From NCBI GenBank assembly GCA_963823215.1, contig CAWGKT010000001.1:1-64000 (forward strand): 64,000 nucleotides of DNA, given 5' to 3'. The notes beneath the pieces were generated by a model, which did no database searches, was not told where the DNA came from, and saw only the letters and a list, made by a program, of their open reading frames with translations. Within the stretch, counting starts at the first letter, position 1, and the number at the start of each line of letters is the position of its first letter. The stretch comes from CAIWHR01 sp963823215 (lineage in GTDB: Bacteria > Pseudomonadota > Gammaproteobacteria > Burkholderiales > Casimicrobiaceae). Both the position numbers and the translations under genes were made by a program. Shown here one piece after another: positions 34,509 to 43,983 of the stretch.

Positions 34509-36567
34509 ATGCGCGCTTTTTTCGTCCGACCGTTTGGCACGAAAGAAGGAATCGATTTCGACGATGTCGAACGGGCGCTGATCCGGCCCGCGCTCCTGCG
34601 CCTGCGCGACCAGCACGACATCGCGATCGATGGCGGAACCACCGGCGAATTCATCCGGCAGGGAAATATTCGCGAAGACATGTTCCGGTTGCTCGTCACG
34701 GCGGATCTCGTCGTCGCCGATGTGTCGATCCACAATCCCAACGCCTTTTACGAGCTCGGGATCCGACACGCGTTGCGCCATCAGCATACGTTCCTCTGCG
34801 CGCGAAGGCGACCGAGTCCAAGTACCCGTTCGACCTCCAGACCGACCGCTACTTCACGTACGACTACGCGAACCTCGCGGGAGACGTCGAAGCGCTCGCC
34901 GCCGCGCTTCGCTCGACCCTCAACGTCGATTCCCAATACAGGGACAGCCCCGTTTTTCAGCTGCTTCCGAACCTCAAGCCGCATGACCGCTGCGGTGCTG
35001 ATGCCGGTGCCGCTCGATTTCCAGGAAGACGTCAAGCTGGCGCAGAGCCGGGGCGAACGTGGCGACCTGCGGCTGCTTGGCCGAGGAAGCGCAAGGATTC
35101 GAATGGGAAACGGAGGGACTGCGCCTTGTCGGAGAGGCCCAGTTCAGGCTCAAGGCGTTCCGGGGTGCCAGGGAGACCTTCGAGACCTTGCGCAAGGCGG
35201 TTCCCGACGACGTGCGCGCAAATCTTCGGCTCGGCACGATCTATCAAAAGCTCGCGGCGATGGCATCGCTTGCAGACAAGGAGGAGTTTCTCAGCGCGCT
35301 CGGACCAGGCCATTCGCCGCGCGCTCGGAGGGTACCGCGCCGGCGGACCGCGCCGAGGCCTTTTCGCTGCTCGGAAGCAATGCCAAGACGCGATGGCTGG
35401 ACGATTGGCGCGACGTCGCGGCGGAGGCACGCGGCAGAAGCCGCGCTGCACTCCGCGCATCTTGTCGATGCTCTCGACTCGTACCTCAACGCATATGCCG
35501 AGGATTTGGCGGGATTCTATCCCGGCGTCAATGCGCTTGCGATGCTCAAGATCCAGGGCGATCTCGCGAAGAGGGCGCCCGATGCCTGGGAAGCGGCGTT
35601 CGCGATTCCGACAAGGCCGGAAGCGCGCTCAAGGAGCGCGACGCTTGCGCCAAGCGAATCGCGGCGTCGCTCAACCTGACCTTGGGCATCGATCCCGTCT
35701 TCAAGGTCAAGGAGGACGACGGCGACCCGTGGGCGGCCATTGCGCGCGCCGACGTCCTGTTCCTGACCATCGACAAGCCGACTCGCATCGAAAACGAGTA
35801 CAGGAAAGCGCTCGCGCGTGTCCGGAACGATCCCTTTTCAATTTCCGCGACGCGCCGCAACATCGAGATCTTCGAGTCCCTCGGCCTGCTTGCCGACAAT
35901 GTGACGCCGGCGCTCGGTGCCATCGACGAGGCGTTCGCCGCCGCGGGAACAAAACCGACGCAGGAACGATTGTCGCGGGTGGTCCTCTTCACCGGACACA
36001 TGATCGATAGACCCGACCGGCCGCCGGAAAAGATGCGGTTCCCGCCGACTCGCGAAAGCCGAGGCTACAGCCCGCGCCATGATCGAACAGGCGTTGCGCG
36101 ACGAAATGGCGGCACCCGAAGGCGTATCGCTCGGTATCGCCGGGGGCGCGTGCGGCGCCGACATTCTGTTCCACGAAGTCTGCGCTTCGTTGGGTATACC
36201 CACTCAGCTTTACCTGGCCTTGCCGCGCGATCGATTCCAGGTCGAGTCGGTGCAACATGGCGGCCCCACCTGGGTCGAGCGTTACCGGGCGCTCTGCGAG
36301 CGATTGCCCTCGCGCGTGCTACAGGAGCACAAGGCGCTCCCGCGCTGGCTCACCGACAAGCCGGATTACGATATCTGGCGACGCAACAATCGGTGGATGA
36401 TGTTCAATGCCCTCGCGATCTACCCGAAGCATCTCACGTTGATCGCGCTCGTCAATCGCGAGCGCGAGCCGGACGGTCCCGGCGGCACGGCGCATCTCGT
36501 TCAGACGACGCAGAAGTGGGGATTCAAGCCCGTCGAACTCGATGCGCGAAGGCTGCTGGAAACCTGA
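34509..36567 (+). pseudogene. Frame-broken TIR-like/TPR/SLOG-like protein, paralogue of the gene at 43984
   Basis: Aligns by eye along its whole length with the intact 668-residue protein encoded at 43984-45990. N-terminus: MRAFFVRPFGTKEGIDFDDV, GNIREDMFRLLVTADLVVAD and NAFYELGIRHALR. Then KYPFDLQTDRYFTYDYANLA, QLLPNLKP and TPR-like helices (ETFETLRKAVPDDVRANLRL). The C-terminal Rossmann-like domain reads GIAGGACGADILFHEVCASL. Frame changes fall near 34800, 34990, 35085, 35320, 35600 and 36050. Motifs remain well kept. Either it is a decayed duplicate or the assembly has indels here. Confidence 0.75.
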
Positions 36568-36610
36568 CCCGCTGCCGCGAAGGCGCGACGACCCCACTGG
36601 AGCGTCGTGC

Positions 36611-38136
36611 TTACTTCACGACCGGGCCGTCCGGGGCTTTCTTGATGATTTCCTTCTTCAGCCCGACGTCAGGTTTCGGGTCTATTTGTACAACCTTGCA
36701 TGCGCGTTGCGCCTCGGCCTGGGAGCGCGAGAAGGTTCCGCCGCAACGCTCGCGCGTGCTCTGCGAAACCTTGCCGCCGGCGCAGCAGTAACCCTGTTCC
36801 GGCGGAGCCGTGCATGCCTTGCGGGCACTCGCCTCGTCGACGAAGTAATTGCCGTGGCATTGCGCGCGATTCACCCGCGAAATCTCGCCTCCGGCGCAGC
36901 AGTACCCCATCGGTGCAGGCGCGGTGCACATCTTGCGCGCGGTTGTCCTCGTTGGTGAAGAAACTCCCGCGACACTGATTGCGCGTCGTCGATGTCACCT
37001 CGCCCCCGACGCAGCAATAACCGGACGTCGGTTGCGGCGCGGGCAGCTTACAGCCTTCCGTCGCGCGCCGCTGGTCGTAGGAGAAAACTCCGTCGACACT
37101 GTTGAGGCGTGCTCTCGAAAACCCGTACCGTTCGCACAACAATAGCCCTCCTGGCCTTCGCTCGCATCGCCGGTACGCCTCGGCTTGCGTTTCGTAGAGC
37201 CTGCCCCGGCATCCCGTCCACCGTCGATGGGTAGACCCTTCCCCCCGCATCACAGCAATAGCCTGACTGGACAGGCACGATCGGCGGAATCGGCAGCACG
37301 ATAATCGGGCGGAAGCTGGGGCTGCGGCTGCGGCGGGTTGCGGTGCGAGGTTGCGGCTGCGGCAGAGGTTGTGGCTGGGGCTGCGGTGGGGCTGCGGCTG
37401 GGGCTGGGGCTGCGGCTGGGGTTGGGCCTGAGCCTCGCGCGGCGCAAGAACGGCGACCGCATTGTCCACGCGTTGCATCCACGTTCGCAGCTGCGCAAGC
37501 TTCGCAGGGGCCGCGGCACCGATTCGCATCTGCCGACCGGACTCCGTTACGGTAAACGCTTGACCGCGCGTCACGCGCAAAGGCTTCCAGGGGAGGTTCT
37601 TGGACGAGCTCAGGACGACGCCGTCCAGGACGGTTATCTGTGTGCGTCCCGTCGGCGGCGACTTCGAACGCAAACTCCGTTCCCTCCACACCGGCCACGA
37701 CGTTCTGGTTCTCGACCGAAAACAGGCCGCGTACTCTGGCGAACACCTTGCCGAACAGGACGTCCAGCGATCCGATGCGCACCCGCGTCGCGGAGTCGAT
37801 GTAGACGTCTCCGATCGGGTACCGAATCACCGCGATGACATCGCGCTCCGTTTCGATCTCGTCACCGCGCTGCAGAATCTGCGGAATGGTCGGGCGCATG
37901 CGGACCCCATCGCGGAAAAGAGCCACCGCATCGGAAAGTTCGTCGCCATACACGCCGATGTAGCGCGCCGGATCTGCCGGATCGGTTCGCGCCACCATGA
38001 CGAGCCAGGGTGGACGCTCCTCGCCGAACGGCGTCTGGAGACGACTGAGCAGACGGCGAGCCCCGCGTAGCAAAGGAATAGCAGGACACAGAACCCGGCG
38101 ACACCATGAAGCGCCGCGCATCAGTCGTGTTCTCAT
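36611..38136 (-). pseudogene. FecR-domain secreted protein with tandem GYCC Cys-rich repeats, frame-broken
   Basis: The ATG at 38136 overlaps the TIR-CHASE2 stop (ATGA). A FecR-type beta-domain follows: GDEIETERDVIAVIRYPIGD, RVRIGSLDVLFGKVFARVRG, VENQNVVAGVEGTEFAFEV, then DGVVLSSSKNLPWKPLRVTR in another frame. After a Gln-Pro repeat linker (about 37360-37440) come at least five repeats of roughly 36 residues with the core GYCCxGGxVxxxxxxxCxGxF and a later Ala/Cys. Examples begin GYCCVGGEVTSTTRNQCRG, GYCCAGGEISRVNRAQCHG and GYCCAGGKVSQSTRERCGG. Several frame breaks separate them. The disulfide-style repeats imply an extracytoplasmic protein. I do not recognise the repeat family. Confidence 0.65.
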
Positions 38137-39925
38137 GGCGAAACCTCCTCGAGAGGCTCGGCAAGCGCCTTCCTTTGCAGGCGGAAGAGCCACGCGTACG
38201 CAGCCGCGAAGGCTGCGACGTCGTACAGCGTGTTGAGCAGAATATCGAACGCAAGGTAGCACGCAACTCCCGCGGCTGCATAGGCGAAGAGCAGAAGGCC
38301 GAGTGCGAGCCTGCGGATAGCGCGCAGGACGATCGAAGAGCACAAAACTCGACGCCGCGCCCGCGCCGGCGAGCGCCAGCATCAGGAGCCACTGCGCAGT
38401 GGGTCCGAGAGGGCGCACGGCCACGCCGCGCGCAAGATTGGCGATGGTGTCGGCATGCAGTTCCACGCCGAAGACGCTCCTCGCTCGTCCATCCGCGAAC
38501 GACATGATGCGTATCTCCGGCCTCGCTCAGCGTGACGCCGATCAGCGCGATCTTCCCGTCGAGCGCATCCGGTCGTCGAGCGGCAGTGCGCCGCTCCAAT
38601 GCGTCGGCGTAGGAAATGCGCCGCTGCGAGTCGCGCCAATACCCGCTCGGCGACAATCTCAACAGGAGCGTGGCGACGACACTGCCTTCCCCCAGCGTCG
38701 GGCATTGGGTCGACGGCGCATCTTCATGTCGAGCACCGAGTAAGCCGCGAAACTGGCTCTTGCTGCCGTCTCGAATGCTCACTTCGCGGCGCTCCTCGTC
38801 GATCGTTTCCGCTCGGCCGGGAAATGCGGCGACGAGTCCAAGGGCGGGATTGACCGCGCGCAAGTCACGCTTTCCCCGTGGATCGGGGCTGACCACGAGC
38901 GGCGCGTCGAACGCGTAGCCCAGTCGGCTTCCGATGCATAGCGATCCGGGGAGGGCGCCCGCGTCGATCAGCTGCGGCAGCAGCTTCGGCACGTGATTCG
39001 CAATCGCGCGTACCCCGAAGATCACGCGGACGCCCTTTTGCCTGGCGCGGCGAATTGCGTCCGCGAGCGCCGCATCGGCGGCGCTGTCGATTTCGCTTTC
39101 GATGTAGAGATCGAAGGCGATCGTCGCCACGCCCGAGGCGGCCAGACGGTCGATCAGCTTCGCATGATCCAATCGCCACTCGGCCGTCCGCCCGTATTTG
39201 CGCAGTCGCTTCTCGCTCTCTTCGTCGATCGTGACGAGCATCACCGGGGATTCGGGCGGCGAGCCGGCGAAGCGCTCTCCGAGCCACATGCTGTAGCTCG
39301 CGACGCGAGTGTCGAGCAGGAAGGCATCGAACACCTGCATCCATGCGGTGAAGAGCAGCAGCAGGGCGATGGCCGGGGCGAGAAGGGAACTGGCCTTGAG
39401 AACGCGCACGCCGCGCTGCAATCGGTCGAGCTCGCGGCGCGCGAAGCCGCGGGGCCGCCCCATGATTGCATCGACGAGATTGTCGAAGTCCTGGCGAAAG
39501 CGGCTGTCGTCGACCGCGACGGCATTGCAGTCGACGAAGCTCCGAAGCTCCGGCGGCAGTTGGTCGGCTTTGGGCATCGAGGCGCCGCCCACCAGCACCG
39601 GGATGACGCGGATCCCGCGCTTGAGCGCGGTTCCCACTTCCAGTGCGACGAAGTCCTTTGGATCGGCGATGCGCCGGTTGCCGGCGGCGTCGGTGATGCT
39701 GGCCCATGCCTTGCCAATGACGGCAAGCAGGACTTCGGTCGCGGCGAGCCGCTCTTGCAGCACCTCGGGGAAGTTGTCGCCCGGCGCTATCTTCTCGGTG
39801 TCGAGAAAGACGTTGTCGTCCTTGAACTGGCGTTGCAGCCAGTCGCACAGACGGCCGGCATTCGCGCTCGCGTCATCGCGCCGATAGCTGATGAAGACCT
39901 TGGTCACGCACTCCCTCCGCGGCAA
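38133..39925 (-). CDS. TIR-CHASE2 membrane protein (C-terminal part frame-broken)
   Basis: Residues 9-115 form a TIR domain (KVFISYRRDDASANAGRLCD, then DNVFLDTEKIAPGDNF) with the likely catalytic E96 in FVALEVGTALKRG. A membrane helix follows at 179-199 (LLAPAIALLLLFTAWMQVF). The next 280 residues are a CHASE2 extracytoplasmic sensor (DTRVASYSMWL, VTIDEESEKRLRKYGRTAEW, IAFDLYIES and DGKIALIGVTLSEAGD). Breaks near 38505 and 38350 then lead to GVELHADTIANLARG and C-terminal helices (LALGLLLFAYAAAGVACYLA). CHASE2 usually drives cyclases or kinases; here the output is TIR. The gene lies 44 bases after the CHAT-MBL gene and is coupled to the FecR gene. Start ATG at 39925, or the GTG at 39907. Confidence 0.8.
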
Positions 39926-39969
39926 TCCGACGCCTCTTTTCGCGCTTGCGGACGCAGTGTGAACAGGCT

Positions 39970-42900
39970 CTAGCGAGCGGCGGCCAGCAACGACACGTCA
40001 CCACCGCCCTGATCCTCCTGCGGATAGCGCGCGGAGTATCCGTAGCGCTCCTGAAGGTCAGGCCGTTTCCACACTTCGTTGTAGCGTGTGCGATAGTTGA
40101 AGTGGAGCTCCGGACGCTCGCCGCCGTACTTGATGATGCGTCCGATGGCCTCCCGGTCGGGATGGCAGAAGTGAGTCGCCATTCGTCGATACGCAGTATC
40201 GCTTGCAGTCGACGAGAGCGCAGGAACTCCTTGCTGAGGTTGTTCTGGCTGGCATGATGCGACACCTTGAGGGCATCGAGCTTCAGCCGGTCGGTGCCGC
40301 GTTGGCGCAGCAGGCGGCGAACGCTTTGCGCCAGCACAGGATCGTGAGCATCGGCGCCGAACAGCACGCTCGCGCCGCCGAACTCGGCAAGGAGCGCGAT
40401 GCTCGATCCATTGGCCGGCGCGGTGTCTCCGGCGAAAGGGGTGTCCGCCAACTTGTCCACGTCGGTCGACGTAGAGGGCGATCCCCTCAGGAAGCGGCTG
40501 ATAGTCGACGTGCGACCCCGGCACGAGCCCCGCTTTCTTGAGCTCGCTGCTTCCACGCGGGCGCGAGCTTCGAAAGCTGCGTGGGGGTGGGCGAGAGCAG
40601 GGTCAGCGTCATTCCGCCTGGCAGCGTGTGGCTGGGCAGATCGTCCCCCTCGACGACGATCGCCTGACCCTGCCGCCATGCATTCCACGGCAGCTCCATG
40701 TCCCGGATCGCCGAGGAGAACATCTCGCCCTGCTTGGCCCCGAGCCGGCCGGAGAGGTGCTGCCATCCGTTGAACCAGACATCTCCGAATCGCAACCCGT
40801 TCCGGACGGCTTTCATCAGCGGCAGTGCGCCCCCGATATGGTCCGAATCGATATGCGACAGGACCAGCAGTTCGAAGGATCGATCGTTCTCGGGGAGCGA
40901 TTCGATGTGCCGCAGAAGTCCGGCGGCGCTCGCCTGGGTCCCTCCGTCGATGAGCCACCGATGCGTCGCCGAGGAGTCACCGTATTCGATCCAAATGCAA
41001 TCGCCATGTCCGGCCGGCAGCATCCTGGTGTCGAAAAATGAGGCCTCCCGCCGCTTGGCCGCCACGCGAGGGCGCCTCCCCGAGTACGGCGCGGCACGCT
41101 CCGAACCGGCGAGCGCGGTCGTGCGATCGCCCGTCGCGGGACGTGCGGCCGGCGCCTTAGGGGTGGACGACTCCTCGGGGGACGCTGACGATCCCGGGAG
41201 GGAGGGGCCGCCTCCGGCGGACCTCGGCTGCAGCAGTCCGATGACGCGCGAGGCGATATCGAGGAGTCCGCCAGGGTTCGTCCAGCGCGTGCGGCGCTCG
41301 AGCCCATGGGCGGCAAGATCGCGCGCGAAGCGCGGATGTCCCCACCAGTCGACGTATCGCGCGAATTGCCGCCGGGTCGAGGTGATCGGGAAAGCCTCGC
41401 GCGAAGGATACAGCCGAGCGAGCTCGGTGGCGTGATGCAGAGCGCGATTCCCGGTTTCGCGGGTGCGCTCCTCGTCATACTCGGCGTCGGTGCGGGCCAG
41501 CCGGAGCAACCACAGTTCCGCAAGGCTCGCATGGGCCCAGGCGCGCTCCTCCATCTCGTGGTGCTCGGCGTACAGGTCGGCGCAAAGTTTTGCGGCTTCC
41601 CACCGGCCATCATCGCTCGGCTTGCCCAGCACCACGGAGAGCGACTCGACCTGGACGGCGATCCAATGCAACGTCGCCACGCGCTGCAGCGTCCGCCCGT
41701 CGTTGACGAGCAGACCGCGCAAGGCGCGCTCGTAGTCGACCCACGCCTGCTCGAGGAGATCGCAGGAGTCTTCCTCCCACTCGGGAGCTCCGGCGCTCCC
41801 TTCTGCGGCCAATGCGAAGGCCGCGTGCGCAAGGCGCTTGCGCGCGCTTGCGCGGAGCCCGATGCATTCGACGCCGAACTGTCCGTCGACGGGGAGGTGC
41901 GTGATGGCGTGCGCTATCGCCGTGTCGGACGGCACCGATGACTTGTTTAGCACGCTCCCGTCACCCGCCTGCACCGACAGATCGATCCGCTCGAGCGCCG
42001 CGTCGACCGCCCGCTTCGCCTGAAAGTACTGGGCTCGATCCAGTTGTTCGGCAAGCGTCTGCGGAAGCGCCTCGTAGACGACGAGGCTCGCCCAATCGTG
42101 CCAGCGCGACGTGTAGCGCGCGTGCAGTTCCGCCCGGATCTGCTGGAGCAGCAGCAGCGGATTCTCCCCCCACAAGAGGCCGCCGTACAAGGTCACGACC
42201 AGGGGCACCGAACCCTCGATGCTGAGTGGGAATTGCGATGCGACGACCAGCGGCACCCCCCCCTGATGGAGCGCATGGGCAAAGCTCGCGCCCGGACGGA
42301 CGACCGAGCCGACGTTGCCGCTGTCGCAACTCGCCACCGTGATAACGCTCGGACGGTGGATGCGGCCATTGTCGACCGTCGTGAGCGCACTCGAGAATCG
42401 CTCGCCGGAGACGACGTCGGACTCGCCATCCGAGCCCCGCAGCACGAGTCCGTACGAATCGCGCGCCGCGTCGTCGAAGTCGCCATGACTTAGCAGGTGG
42501 ACATGCGTGTACCGCGTTTCGCGACACTCCCGGAGGACGCCGATGAGCGTCGGATTGACGAGAATCGTCAGCAACTCGCCGAACTGCTCGCGCGTACTGT
42601 CGGCAGACTTCACCGGATCGTCGCGTCCGGGACACATGAAAGGCTGGATCGCCCCGACCAGCGCGTCGCGATGCTCCCGGAAAGGGATGGTGTCTGGATC
42701 TCCGGCCACGAACAGGATACGCGGCTGATGCGGCCAGACCACGCCTTCCGGAGACACGGTGCGGATGTGCCGGGTTACCGCGACGGGCGGGCGCGTCTGG
42801 ATGGCGAGCCAGCTCTCGGTCGTGCTGTTCGGTCCGACCGGCACTTTTGCGAACTCGAACGGCAGCAGCGCGAGCTCCGAGGCGGACAGCGTCAGGCGCA

Positions 42901-43219
42901 GATGGACGAGCAGCCCTTCCTGGTTGGGGTCCGTCGTCAAGCTGCCGGGCAGGCCCGGTACCGAGCCGAGGATGCGGCCCATGTCGACGCCGACGTCGTG
43001 AAGCATGGCAAGCCGGTCGCCGGGGTCGCCCGTTTCGTAGCGCATCTCCTTCAGCTTTCGCTCGAACGTCGCGTGCTCGTACGGCACCGTCATGATGCCC
43101 GCCCCCGCATCACCGCAGACCGCGAGGTACTGCGTGAGCGGCGACAGCAGTTGGTTTTGCGGCGGTCCAGCGCGTAGAAACTCGACGTTGACGAGGCGTA
43201 CCTGGATGTTCTCAGCCAT
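39970..43219 (-). CDS. CHAT protease - helical region - metallo-beta-lactamase fusion (3' end frame-broken)
   Basis: The first 890 or so residues are one uninterrupted frame. A CHAT domain carries H245 in HLLSHGDF and C298 in VASCDSGN; a helical TPR-like middle covers about 400-650; a Pro/Ser-rich linker covers 660-725. A metallo-beta-lactamase domain then begins MLPAGHGDCIWIEYG and contains the metal motif HIDSDHIGG (H789, D791, D793, H794). After a break near 40520 the rest of that domain continues: GSSIALLAEFGGASVLFGAD, LDALKVSHHASQNNLSKEF and a terminal ERPELHFNYRTRYNEVW. The layout of this half resembles ComEC-type MBL domains. CHAT domains are caspase-like proteases; a direct fusion to an MBL hydrolase is unusual. 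First gene of a three-gene operon. Confidence 0.82.
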
Positions 43220-43347
43220 GGTCTCGTTCTCCGAATGCCGCCCGCCTTTGTGGGACTACCCCCCTCCCTTGCGCGGCCTTGTGCTGACGAACGGATGGGA
43301 TCCGCCGTCGAGCGACGATTGCCTATCGTGTTCCGAAGCGGCAAGAT

Positions 43348-43932
43348 ATGCAAATGGCATTCCCGGACGCCCCGTCAGCCGGCATGGATCAACTGTCCTT
43401 CCTCGATCCGCGTACCGGCGAACCTGTCCTCGGTGTGCAGCCGGGCACCGTTCGGCTGCGTGACTACACGCCCCTTTGGGCCCACCTGTTCCAGATCGAG
43501 GCTGCGGAGCTCAGCGCTGCGCTCCGCGAGCTTGCGCTGGACATTCAGCACGTCGGAAGCACCGCAGTACCGGGCCTGATCGCGAAGCCGATACTGGATA
43601 TCGCAGTAGCGATCCCTGCGCAGGCGATTGTTTCGAAGTACGCCGCCCCGTTGGCGCGCCTCGGATACCGGTATGCGTACTGGGCCGATCTCGAAAACGA
43701 CGTCATATTCGAGAAGGGCCTCGAGCGTACCCATCACGTGCACCTCGTCGAACGCGACAGTCGGCAATGGAGCGACTACCTTCGCTTCAGGGATGCCCTG
43801 CGCACGAACGCGCAAGTGGCGCGCGAATACGAGCGCGTCAAGATCGAGCTTGGCGCCAGGTTCTCCTGCGATCGGCCGTCGTACACGCGCGCGAAGTCCG
43901 ATTTCATACGGTATGTCCTTGCCGTCACCTAG
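43348..43932 (+). CDS. GrpB family protein (nucleotidyltransferase-like)
   Basis: A 194-residue GrpB/UPF0157 protein. Signature blocks are VRLRDYTPLWAHLFQIEAAE, IQHVGSTAVPGLIAKPILDI, THHVHLVERDSRQWSDYLRF and a late Tyr/Lys-rich helix (SYTRAKSDFIRYVL). The GSTAVPGL..KPILDI motif is the nucleotidyltransferase-fold core; some members are fused to CoaE, others stand alone and have unknown substrates. The ATG at 43348 is the longest option; the ATG at 43384 (MDQLSFLDP) is equally plausible. It lies 51 bases before the TIR-like/SLOG gene on the same strand, so the two may be cotranscribed. Confidence 0.85.
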   Translation: MQMAFPDAPSAGMDQLSFLDPRTGEPVLGVQPGTVRLRDYTPLWAHLFQIEAAELSAALRELALDIQHVGSTAVPGLIAKPILDIAVAIPAQAIVSKYAAPLARLGYRYAYWADLENDVIFEKGLERTHHVHLVERDSRQWSDYLRFRDALRTNAQVAREYERVKIELGARFSCDRPSYTRAKSDFIRYVLAVT

Positions 43933-43983
43933 CGGCTTTTCTCGTCCCTGGCGGATGCCCGTTGCGGATCGAAGGGCCCCACG

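Noticed and set aside
37340..37440. CRISPR or minisatellite array
   Set aside because: The repeats are codon-level Gln-Pro low complexity in the linker of the FecR protein; there are no spacers and no cas genes in the window.
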